In this document: positions 32,183 to 38,838 of the stretch, in pieces | Layout: the number at the start of each line of letters is the position of its first letter | Position numbering within the stretch: the stretch's first letter is position 1 | Assembly: GCA_021793595.1 (NCBI GenBank) | Contig: JAJYSL010000017.1 | Coordinates: forward strand, 1-38,838 | Length of the DNA: 38,838 nt | Reading direction: 5' to 3' | Origin: Acidobacteriota bacterium | GTDB lineage: Bacteria; Acidobacteriota; Terriglobia; Terriglobales; Acidobacteriaceae | The notes under the pieces: model-generated | Databases searched by the model: none | Told to the model about the DNA's origin: nothing | The model's input: only the letters and a program-made list of their open reading frames with translations | Position numbers and translations under genes: made by a program

Positions 32183-35008
32183 ATGTCGATCAACGATGAA
32201 CCTCTGGATGAGAAAACGATCGAGAGACTACGGCGCGAGGTAGACGACCACCTCTTTATTCCTCCCTCACCCCCGCGTTCCCGCAGGCATCTGTTCGGCC
32301 GGCTCTGGTTTGCGGTAATTGCGATCATCGTTGTATTGACGGTGATCGCAGGACTGATCCAGAAGTTGCTGTGGATGCGGCAACTCCACTATCTTGGCAT
32401 CTTTTGGACGCTTCTGTCGGTTCAATGGGCGATGGTTGGAGTGGCATTTATTTGCGCATTCGGCTTTCTATGGATCAATTTCCGCTTTGCCGCCAACACA
32501 ATTGAGGCATTGCACCGAAGCAATCAACTGGATCGGGTGGCTTTCGTGGATGTGCCGCCGAACCCGAGAAGAATCAACTTCGATCTAAGCGGCAGAATTC
32601 TGACTCTCGCCATAACAGCGGCCGCCGCCGTCGTTGCCCTGCTCTTTGCCCTGGGCGTGTCTTCTCAATGGGACACCTATCTCCGCTTCCGCTACGGCGG
32701 ACATTTTGGATTGCTGGACCCTCTGTTCCGGATCGACGTAGGTTTCTATCTTTTCCGTCTCCCCTTTTATGAACTGCTGCAGGGCAGCTTTATCTTCTTG
32801 ACGATCATCACCTTCGCACTCGTCCTCATGGGCTACAGCACGTTCGGATTGTTGCGATTCAGCCCCGGCGGCAGGGTCATCGTTCGCAGAAATATCGGAC
32901 AACATGTGTCCGCGCTTCTCTTTGTACTGGCGATTGCCCTGGGCTGGGGTTTTTCTCTGGACCGCTATGACCTTGTCTACTCGACATTGGGCGTCGTTTA
33001 TGGAGCCGGCTACACGGCCTCCCATGTGACCATTACCATGCTGTGGGTCATGATGGTACTGTCGATTGCGGCAGCCCTGCTGATAGCGATCAATTTCTTT
33101 CGCCCGCGATTCAAAGCGGTGATCTTTGGTGCTGCAGCCTATGCAGTGATATATGTCGTAGGAACCATCGCGCTGCCGCAGCTATTTCAAAAGTTCGTGG
33201 TGCAACCCAGCGAACTTAGCATGGAACTCCCCTACCTGAGAAGCTACATTCAGTTCACGCGCAAGGCGTATGGTCTGGACGCAATTCAGGAAACCTCCTA
33301 CCCGGCGCTGCCCGACCTAACTCCCGACGTGATCGCCAGAAACCAGGACACCATCCAGAACATCCGTCTTTGGGATCCGAGGCCGCTGCTGCAGACCTAT
33401 CAGCAAACCCAGGCGATCCGGCTGTATTACCAGTTCTATAATGTCGATGTTGACCGCTACCATTTAGCCGATGGTTATCACCAGGTGATGCTTTCGACTC
33501 GTGAGCTTTCTCCACGGCTCCCAGCTCAGGCGCAGACCTGGGTCAACCAGTATCTGCAGTTTACCCACGGTTATGGCATGGTGATGAGCTTCGCATCCCA
33601 GACGGTCGGCGGCGGCTTCCCCAAATATTTACTGCAGAACATCCCACCTGAATCCGACTATGGTTTGAAGATCGCCAATCCCAGCGTCTATTATGGCGAA
33701 GCCACACCCGGATATCGCATCGTCGATACCGGCATTAAAGAGTTCGACTATCCCAAGGGCAATGAGAATGTCTATACCAGTTATGCCGGGACCGGAGGCA
33801 TTCCGCTGGACAGCCTATGGAAAAGACTGTTGTTCGCCTGGACGCAGGAAGATGCCAACATCTTGTTCACCTCCTATCTCCGGCCGCAGAGCAAGATTCA
33901 GATATGGAGAAGCGTCCAGGAGCGAGTGTCCAAGATCGCCCCGTTCCTTAGCCTCGATCGCGACCCCTACGCGGTGCTGAGCAACGGTAAACTGTATTGG
34001 GTTCAGGATGCCTACACCACATCGGATCGATTTCCATACTCCGCTCCTTATTCCGGAGACGCTGGGTCCGATCTGAACTATATTCGCAACTCAGTCAAGA
34101 TCGTCGTGGACATGTACGACGGCACCGTTTCCTTTTACGTGATGGAGCCCAGCGATCCCGTCCTGGCGGCATACCGACGCGCGTTCCCCGGGGTTTTCAA
34201 AGACCTCAGCCGGCTATCTCCGGACCTGAAGGGCCACCTGCGTTATCCAGAAGACCTGTTCGCCATCCAGACCCATGAGTACAAAACCTTCCACATGACT
34301 GACCCACAGGTCTTCTACAACCGCGAAGATCTGTGGGATTCGCCGCAGGAAGAGTACAACGGCAATGTGCTGGCGATGGATCCTTACTACATCCTGATGA
34401 AGCTCCCTGGCAGCAACACGCTGGAGTATCTGTTGATGACTCCTTTCACGCCGCAAAACAGGGACAACATGATTGCCTGGGTGGCGGCGCGATGCGATTT
34501 CCCGGATTACGGGAAGATGATTTTCTACGAGCTCCCCAAGGAAAAACTGATCTACGGCCCTAACCAGATTGAGGCAATGATCGACCAAAACACAACCATT
34601 TCGCAGCAGTTGACGCTATGGGACCAGAAGGGGTCCCAGGTGATTCGCGGCAAGCTGGTTGTCATCCCAATCGAAAACTCCTTCCTGTATGTGGTGCCGG
34701 TGTACCTGAAAGCGGAGGGCACGAACTTTCCCCAACTCAAGCGCATCATCGCGATTACAGCGGATAGGGTTGTGATGGAGTCAACGCTGAACGAAACCAT
34801 CGCCGACCTGTTCGGACCGCAGCGGACTCAAAATGCCGTGGGAGGGTCTTCGGTCAGTGCGACGCCGCAACCTAGGACGCAGCCGCAGTTGGATGAGGCG
34901 CGGAAGCAACTCTCGGCGGCGCAGAAGGCCATGCAACAGGGAAATTGGGCGGATTTCGGCAGGGCGATGCAATCGCTCTCTCGCGTATTGGGCGCCCCCA
35001 AACCGTAA
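32183..35008 (+). CDS. UPF0182 family membrane protein
   Basis: This 941-residue protein belongs to the UPF0182 (COG1615) family, of unknown function. Seven transmembrane helices fill the first third (about 38-62, 75-98, 134-158, 195-220, 235-258, 280-304 and 310-333). A large, probably extracytoplasmic region follows to about residue 880, with conserved family stretches such as FTRKAYGLDAIQE, RPLLQTYQQTQAIRLYYQFY, SGDAGSDLNYIRNSVKIVVD and EDLFAIQTHEYKTFHMTDP. The C-terminal tail has a short helix-rich segment (LDEARKQLSAAQKAMQQGNW) usual for the family. The length is typical (about 900-1000). The gene diverges from the XRE-like gene and is not in an operon. Confidence 0.93.
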   Translation: MSINDEPLDEKTIERLRREVDDHLFIPPSPPRSRRHLFGRLWFAVIAIIVVLTVIAGLIQKLLWMRQLHYLGIFWTLLSVQWAMVGVAFICAFGFLWINFRFAANTIEALHRSNQLDRVAFVDVPPNPRRINFDLSGRILTLAITAAAAVVALLFALGVSSQWDTYLRFRYGGHFGLLDPLFRIDVGFYLFRLPFYELLQGSFIFLTIITFALVLMGYSTFGLLRFSPGGRVIVRRNIGQHVSALLFVLAIALGWGFSLDRYDLVYSTLGVVYGAGYTASHVTITMLWVMMVLSIAAALLIAINFFRPRFKAVIFGAAAYAVIYVVGTIALPQLFQKFVVQPSELSMELPYLRSYIQFTRKAYGLDAIQETSYPALPDLTPDVIARNQDTIQNIRLWDPRPLLQTYQQTQAIRLYYQFYNVDVDRYHLADGYHQVMLSTRELSPRLPAQAQTWVNQYLQFTHGYGMVMSFASQTVGGGFPKYLLQNIPPESDYGLKIANPSVYYGEATPGYRIVDTGIKEFDYPKGNENVYTSYAGTGGIPLDSLWKRLLFAWTQEDANILFTSYLRPQSKIQIWRSVQERVSKIAPFLSLDRDPYAVLSNGKLYWVQDAYTTSDRFPYSAPYSGDAGSDLNYIRNSVKIVVDMYDGTVSFYVMEPSDPVLAAYRRAFPGVFKDLSRLSPDLKGHLRYPEDLFAIQTHEYKTFHMTDPQVFYNREDLWDSPQEEYNGNVLAMDPYYILMKLPGSNTLEYLLMTPFTPQNRDNMIAWVAARCDFPDYGKMIFYELPKEKLIYGPNQIEAMIDQNTTISQQLTLWDQKGSQVIRGKLVVIPIENSFLYVVPVYLKAEGTNFPQLKRIIAITADRVVMESTLNETIADLFGPQRTQNAVGGSSVSATPQPRTQPQLDEARKQLSAAQKAMQQGNWADFGRAMQSLSRVLGAPKP

Positions 35009-35365
35009 CGTGCTGCTGCTTCCGCAGTTTCCAGGCCCCGCACAGAAGATTGTCCTGGGAATGCGCCGCTTGAACGGTACCAATCAATATGCTCGAGATA
35101 TAGGCATTGGGAACGCTGACAAGCGACATCGGTGAGGTCCGCCCCCTTTCCGGCCCAACCCGTTTAGGATGACTCTCCGCGCGGTGTTGGAACGACGCCG
35201 CCGGGACCTCACGAATCTGCAACCCTTGTCGATAGAAATGACAGGCACAGCTCGGCGCTCACCTTGGCGATGCAACTCTGTCGTCCGCAAGCAAAATTCT
35301 CGTAGCGGTCAATGTCTCCTGCTGGTCCCGAAAGGCAACAGGCACGATGATCCGTCAATTGAGAA

Positions 35366-35437
35366 TGTCAGCGTAAAAATAGGCCACAGTGCACCGCGGA
35401 GCGGGGTACTGTGGCGGTGAAAAAGTAGGCCACCGCC
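35366..35437. mobile_element. Putative solitary end of an IS21-type insertion sequence
   Basis: Two direct copies of a unit of the form GT-A-rich-TAGGCCAC lie 46 bp apart: GTAAAAATAGGCCAC (35373-35387) and GTGAAAAAGTAGGCCAC (35417-35433). The first follows TGTCAGC at 35366. Repeated TAGGCCAC units beside a TG terminus are, to my knowledge, how IS21-family ends look. No istA/istB-like frame is nearby, so this would be a remnant. Between the units, 35383-35415 folds into a long hairpin with arms GCCACAGT and ACTGTGGC and an inner stem CCGC/GCGG. The second unit lies in a 7-bp hairpin, GGCGGTG/CACCGCC. A REP-like element is an alternative. Confidence 0.45.
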
Positions 35438-35590
35438 GGATTTCTGTTTTGTGGATGGGGTTGCTGCTGCGGCCGCATCTCGCGCATTCAAGGAAGGTAC
35501 GCGCACAAATAGGGAAATACAGAGTGTACGATCACGCATCGTCATGAGTCATACGCAACATTGTTGTGGAAAGCGGCTAGAAAGTGTGCG

Positions 35591-35617
35591 CGGACTCACA
35601 GCGAAACGGTGAATCCG
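35591..35617 (+). promoter_or_regulatory. Hairpin in the leader of the triple-BON gene
   Basis: CGGACTCAC (35591-35599) and GTGAATCCG (35609-35617) form a 9-bp stem with one mismatch and a 9-nt loop, about 40 bp before the BON ATG. It could be a leader structure or an operator. Confidence 0.3.
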
Positions 35618-35655
35618 TGAGTAAGATCAACTCATTCTCGGAAAGGAGAGAAACC

Positions 35656-36324
35656 ATGTCGAGCCAATTGAAATACCCTCAATCGGATGCCGAGCTTCGA
35701 GACATTGTGCTTCGTGAAATCGAGTGGGAACCCGCGGTTGTCTCCAAAGACATTAGCGTCAAGGTTAAAGATGGCATCGTCACTCTAACGGGATTTGTCC
35801 ACAGCTATCTGGAGAAGGCAGCCGCAGAGAGGGCAACAAAGTCCGTGTATGGAGTTACATCCATCGCAAACGATATCGCGGTAAAACCGATGTTCGCTCG
35901 CACCGATCCTGAAATTGCGCGCGATGTCGTAAATGTCTTGAAGATGCACGCCTTTGTGCCGGATGAGCGAATCAAGACAACCGTGCATGATGGCTTTGTC
36001 ACTCTGGAAGGTACTGTGGAGTGGAACTACCAGCGAAGCAATGCAGAGTCCGCAGTCCGTGCTGTGACAGGAGTTCGAGGGATCATCAACGATATCCGCT
36101 TGGAACCCACCGTCTCGAAAACAATCGTCAAGGAGCGGATCGAAGAGGCTCTTCGCCGAAGCGCAGAAGTTGACGCCCGCAGGATTATAGTGAGCGCACA
36201 CGACAGCAAGGTGGAACTCAACGGCTACGTTCGTTCCTGGCTGGAGCGCGATGAAGCCGAACGTGCAGCATGGGCTGCTCCAGGAGTGAGTCAGGTGGTC
36301 GATAACCTTGTCGTATCGCCTTAG
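35656..36324 (+). CDS. Triple-BON-domain protein
   Basis: This 222-residue protein is made of three BON domains, at about 14-78, 84-150 and 154-220. Each has the alpha/beta pattern and the GxV-x-L-x-G core: KDGIVTLTGFV, HDGFVTLEGTV and HDSKVELNGYV. BON domains bind membranes or lipids and occur in osmotic-shock and stress proteins such as OsmY. No signal peptide is present: the protein starts MSSQLKYPQS, so it may be cytoplasmic or use another route. A strong Shine-Dalgarno (AAGGAGAG) lies 6 bases before the ATG at 35656, which decides the start over an upstream frame. It converges with the CBS gene and shares a terminator with it. Confidence 0.93.
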   Translation: MSSQLKYPQSDAELRDIVLREIEWEPAVVSKDISVKVKDGIVTLTGFVHSYLEKAAAERATKSVYGVTSIANDIAVKPMFARTDPEIARDVVNVLKMHAFVPDERIKTTVHDGFVTLEGTVEWNYQRSNAESAVRAVTGVRGIINDIRLEPTVSKTIVKERIEEALRRSAEVDARRIIVSAHDSKVELNGYVRSWLERDEAERAAWAAPGVSQVVDNLVVSP

Positions 36325-36362
36325 TACAAGGTGTTGCGCTTAGTTGGGGTCACGATGGCAAA

Positions 36363-36394
36363 AACCGGCAGGCGATTACCGCCGCCTGCCGGTT
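36363..36394 (-). terminator. Strong hairpin terminator between the convergent BON and CBS genes
   Basis: AACCGGCAGGCG (36363-36374) and CGCCTGCCGGTT (36383-36394) form a perfect 12-bp GC-rich stem with an 8-nt loop. In the minus-strand transcript the stem is followed by a U-run (five T at 36360-36364), so it terminates the CBS gene well. It may also stop the BON transcript from the other side. Confidence 0.8.
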
Positions 36395-36429
36395 CTGATT
36401 CATGCGTGATCGGAAGAGAATCCAAGCCG

Positions 36430-36882
36430 CTATGCGTGTGCAGTCGCCGGCACTGGAGCGCGGTGCCGGGAAATTGCCGCCACCGTGTGAGATGTGTGTT
36501 CCGCTATATCGCGAAGCGCAATGTCGGCTTGGGCAACGATACCTATGCAAACGCCTTGTGCATCGATGACTGGTATCCGTCTGACCTGGTTTCGTTCCAT
36601 CTTTGATTCACAAGCTTCGATGGAATCATCGGGTCGGCATGTGATGGGCGATTTGGTCATCACATCCATGACTTTTATCATGCCATTGATTTTTCCTGCA
36701 GCGACAGCCTTGATGCATATATCGCGGTCCGTAACAATCCCTAGCAGTTTCCGTTCGGTAAAGTTATTGACGACAGGAATAGCTCCTACGTCGTGGCTTT
36801 TCATTAAATCAGCCGCAGTCTGCAGCGAGTCGACGGACGTGCAGCAAACCGGTGTCTTGGTCATTACTTCTCTAACCCTCAT
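36430..36882 (-). CDS. CBS-domain pair protein
   Basis: This 150-residue protein consists of two CBS domains (about 1-60 and 70-128), a Bateman module that senses adenine nucleotides. The units begin VREVMTKTPVCCTSVDSLQT and VMDVMTKSPITCRPDDSIEA. Each ends in the usual strand-helix (LLGIVTDRDICIKAVAAG and CIGIVAQADIALRDI). The tail (about 130-150) is a low-complexity His/Ala/Pro stretch. The start at 36882 is chosen because GGAAGGAGAG lies 4-5 bases upstream; 19 further codons upstream are open but lack a ribosome-binding site. Stand-alone CBS pairs like this occur in stress gene groups. The partner protein is unknown. Confidence 0.92.
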   Translation of the reverse strand: MRVREVMTKTPVCCTSVDSLQTAADLMKSHDVGAIPVVNNFTERKLLGIVTDRDICIKAVAAGKINGMIKVMDVMTKSPITCRPDDSIEACESKMERNQVRRIPVIDAQGVCIGIVAQADIALRDIAEHTSHTVAAISRHRAPVPATAHA

Positions 36883-37150
36883 AAACTCTCCTTCCAATTC
36901 CATCGCTTCTCGGCGGATGACCGTTGTCAGCAGGTTCATTCCGGACCTTCACTGTATCAGCGAGACCGGTAGGTGGCAGTGATCGCACGCACAGGTGAAA
37001 AGTGAGACATGTTGGATGCATTTCCTAGCTTTTTGTTTGCTTTCCGGTTTTTGACTGCATCGCAGTGCGTAGGATCACTGCTCCGCCAGGTTGAGGATTG
37101 TATTACTATGTGTAGCTCACGATAGGCATGATGTGGGCGGAGTGAATGCC

Positions 37151-38509
37151 ATGATATTCAAGGATCGAGTGGATGCCGGACGCCAGCTAGCAAATCGCCT
37201 TAGTAGTTATGCGAGCCGCGACGATGTAATGGTTTTGGGAATTCCTCGCGGCGGTGTGACGGTCGCGTATGAAGTCGCTCGAGCCTTGAATGCTCCTTTG
37301 GACGTACTTCTTTCCAGAAAGCTAGGCGTTCCGGGACAAGAGGAACTCGCGTTTGGCGCCATTGCGGCCGGAGACGGACGATATCTCGATCAGCGAGTGA
37401 TTCAGGCCACAGGCATCTCGGAACAAGAGATTGTACGCATCACCGAAGAGGTAACGAAGATACTGCAACAGCGCGCTTTGCTTTATCGGGGTAACCGCCC
37501 TCCGATCGAGGTGACAGGAAAGACAGTCATCCTGGTGGATGACGGTATTGCCACGGGAGCGAGTGTATACGCTGCCATCCAGGCGCTGCGGCAGATGAAG
37601 CCGGCCATTGTTGTGCTGGCTGTCCCTGTGGCGCCTGCCTCAACCTATACATGGCTCAAGAGCGAAGTGGATGAGTTGATTTGCGTGTACGCGCCGGACC
37701 AGTTTTATGCAGTCGGTCAATTCTACGAAATGTTTTCTCAGGTTGAGGATGAGGAAGTTCAGGATCTGTTAGAGCGCGCTGGGAGAGTGGCCGCAGCGAA
37801 AAGCCCGACGGCTGAATCCGGTTCGATTGGAAACGGGGACGAGATCTCGATTGATCTGGATGATGTGCGGCTTCAAGGCATCTTGAGCATTCCTGAGAAC
37901 TCAAAGGGAATTGTATTGTTCGTCCATGGCAGCGGGAGTAGTCGTCACAGCTCGCGCAATCTCTACGTGGCGCGGGAGCTGCAAGCGCATGGAATTGGAA
38001 CGCTGCTGTTCGATCTGCTGACGAGCGAGGAGGAGTTGTATGACCGGGCTAACGCTGAGTTCCGGTTCAATATCGACTTGCTGACAAAACGGCTCGTCGG
38101 CGTAACACAGTGGATTACGCGACATCCAATCGCTCAAACGCTACCTATCGGCTATTTTGGCGCAAGTACCGGGGCCGCCGCTGCCCTCGCCGCCGCCGGG
38201 CGACTGCCCAGTCTGATCGCCGCTGTCGTCTCTCGTGGAGGAAGGCCCGATCTTGCAGGCAACGCCCTCACCATCGTGCGTGCTCCTGTACTTCTGATTG
38301 TGGGGGGAAACGATGAGATGGTCCTTGGTCTAAACAGGCAGGCCTTCCACCGGCTGACCGGGCAGGACAAGCAACTCATTATTGTCCCCGGAGCAACGCA
38401 TCTTTTTGAAGAAGCTGGCACATTGGAAAAGGTTGCTCAACTTGCTGCGGACTGGTTTTCGCGGGCCTTTTTAGCTCGTCAACCTGGTAAGGAACTCAGC
38501 GCCCGCTAA
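37151..38509 (+). CDS. Phosphoribosyltransferase / alpha-beta-hydrolase fusion protein
   Basis: This 452-residue fusion has an N-terminal type I phosphoribosyltransferase domain (about 1-210) with the PRPP loop VILVDDGIATGAS (126-138) and a conserved early block VMVLGIPRGGVTVAYEVA. A C-terminal dienelactone-hydrolase-like domain (about 236-445) has oxyanion HG at 259-260, nucleophile Ser339 (GASTG), Asp388 (GGNDEM) and His417 (GATHLFEE). Both active sites look intact. ATG 37151 follows GGAG by about 9 bases; the frame extends upstream to a TTG at 37091 without support. The substrate of neither half is known. The gene diverges from the CBS gene and is followed 68 bp later by the erythromycin-esterase-family gene. 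Confidence 0.88.
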   Translation: MIFKDRVDAGRQLANRLSSYASRDDVMVLGIPRGGVTVAYEVARALNAPLDVLLSRKLGVPGQEELAFGAIAAGDGRYLDQRVIQATGISEQEIVRITEEVTKILQQRALLYRGNRPPIEVTGKTVILVDDGIATGASVYAAIQALRQMKPAIVVLAVPVAPASTYTWLKSEVDELICVYAPDQFYAVGQFYEMFSQVEDEEVQDLLERAGRVAAAKSPTAESGSIGNGDEISIDLDDVRLQGILSIPENSKGIVLFVHGSGSSRHSSRNLYVARELQAHGIGTLLFDLLTSEEELYDRANAEFRFNIDLLTKRLVGVTQWITRHPIAQTLPIGYFGASTGAAAALAAAGRLPSLIAAVVSRGGRPDLAGNALTIVRAPVLLIVGGNDEMVLGLNRQAFHRLTGQDKQLIIVPGATHLFEEAGTLEKVAQLAADWFSRAFLARQPGKELSAR

Positions 38510-38577
38510 GGTTCACCTTCGATCCCGTAATTACGCAGACGGGTTCACTGCAAAAGTAGAGATGGCTGGGGGGATTT

Positions 38578-38838
38578 ATGGGATCCGCGACTTGGTCCAT
38601 CGTCACGAACCTGATCCGTGAGGCTGCTCATCCACTGACAGGTTCAGGTGTCGACTACGATTCTTTGCTGGAGATGATTGGAGACGCTCGATTCGTCCTG
38701 CTTGGGGAAGCTTCTCACGGAACACATGAGTTTTATCGAGAGCGCGCCAAGATTACCCAGCGTCTTATCCGCGAAAAAGGCTTCCATGCCATCGCGGTAG
38801 AGGCCGACTGGCCAGATGCCTATCCGGTGAACCGCTAC
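38578..38838 (+). CDS. Erythromycin-esterase-family protein, N-terminal part (partial)
   Basis: Only 87 codons are in the window and the frame runs off the end. The sequence FVLLGEASHGTHEFYRERAK, followed by ITQRLIREKGF and AVEADWPDAYPVNRY, matches the N-terminus of the erythromycin esterase / EreA-like family (PF05139), with the conserved Glu and His of GEASHGTHE. GGGGGG lies 4-9 bases before the ATG. Chromosomal members are seldom shown to hydrolyse macrolides, so resistance should not be assumed. Related proteins are often found beside or fused to phosphoribosyltransferases, as here, which suggests a joint but unknown role. Confidence 0.88.
   Translation, partial: MGSATWSIVTNLIREAAHPLTGSGVDYDSLLEMIGDARFVLLGEASHGTHEFYRERAKITQRLIREKGFHAIAVEADWPDAYPVNRY

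Larger units (their letters stand above)
35009..35655. other. Long intergenic stretch without a supported gene
   Basis: These 647 bp lie between the UPF0182 and triple-BON genes. Short frames exist but none has a ribosome-binding site or protein-like composition. It holds a 9-bp inverted repeat GTGAGGTCC (35132-35140) and GGACCTCAC (35204-35212), 63 bp apart. It also holds the repeat/hairpin element at 35366-35437 and a hairpin just before the BON gene. Confidence 0.5.

Noticed and set aside
35132..35212. GTGAGGTCC / GGACCTCAC inverted repeat as the end pair of a mobile element
   Set aside because: The arms are only 9 bp and 63 bp apart, with no target duplication visible; chance or a weak RNA fold is enough.
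36883..36939. Longer N-terminus for the CBS protein
   Set aside because: The strong Shine-Dalgarno immediately before 36882 would lie inside the coding sequence, and the first CBS domain starts right at that ATG.
1..38838. CRISPR array, tRNA, rRNA or complete insertion sequence
   Set aside because: No regularly spaced repeats, cloverleaf-like segments, rRNA-like sequence or transposase frames were seen on either strand.

Overview
The window is about 39 kb of a GC-rich chromosome that reads as a member of the Acidobacteriaceae (Terriglobia). The pointers are a TonB-dependent receptor with an N-terminal carboxypeptidase-like domain, a secreted protein of the Acidobacterial VWFA-related type, Ser/Thr/Gly-rich lipoproteins, a twin-arginine large hydrolase and a UPF0182 membrane protein. 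The lineage is an inference from gene content, not from a marker gene. No rRNA, tRNA or CRISPR array was seen.

Layout. (1) 1-3802 (+): the end of an RND pump gene, its periplasmic adaptor and outer-membrane channel, joined by ATGA overlaps, followed by a GntR/FCD regulator. (2) 3896-5874 (-): a small hypothetical protein, a pterin-4a-carbinolamine dehydratase and a REC-HD-GYP response regulator. (3) 6192-11881: an ECF-like sigma factor (+), two exported proteins (-) and a lipoprotein (+). (4) 11971-14109 (+): an oligopeptidase B whose Shine-Dalgarno lies inside a perfect 16-bp palindrome. (5) 20765-14111 (-): a compact gene run with a small exported Cys/His/Met protein, a TonB-dependent receptor, a SCO1/CusF-like copper lipoprotein, gluconokinase, a four-helix membrane protein and an MsbA-like ABC exporter. 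(6) 20848-27382 (+): an AddB-like nuclease subunit, broken by a -1 frameshift at a T5 run, and its AddA-like helicase-nuclease partner. (7) 27399-32020: an aldose-epimerase-like protein, small hypotheticals, a tandem alpha/beta-hydrolase with one degenerate domain and an orphan XRE antitoxin-like protein. (8) 32183-35008 (+): the UPF0182 protein. (9) 35009-38838: a non-coding stretch with a putative IS21-type end, then a stress-type group: triple-BON protein, CBS-pair protein, phosphoribosyltransferase-hydrolase fusion and the start of an erythromycin-esterase-family gene.

The clearest functional units are the tripartite efflux system, the putative copper/metal operon and the AddAB-like recombination pair. 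The items most worth a second look are the frameshift in the AddB-like gene, the CC-HHC-MMM small protein heading the receptor/SCO1 operon, the palindrome over the oligopeptidase ribosome-binding site and the hairpin/repeat element at 35366-35437. Nothing here is a clear new defence or secretion system; the metal operon is the best candidate for an under-described one.
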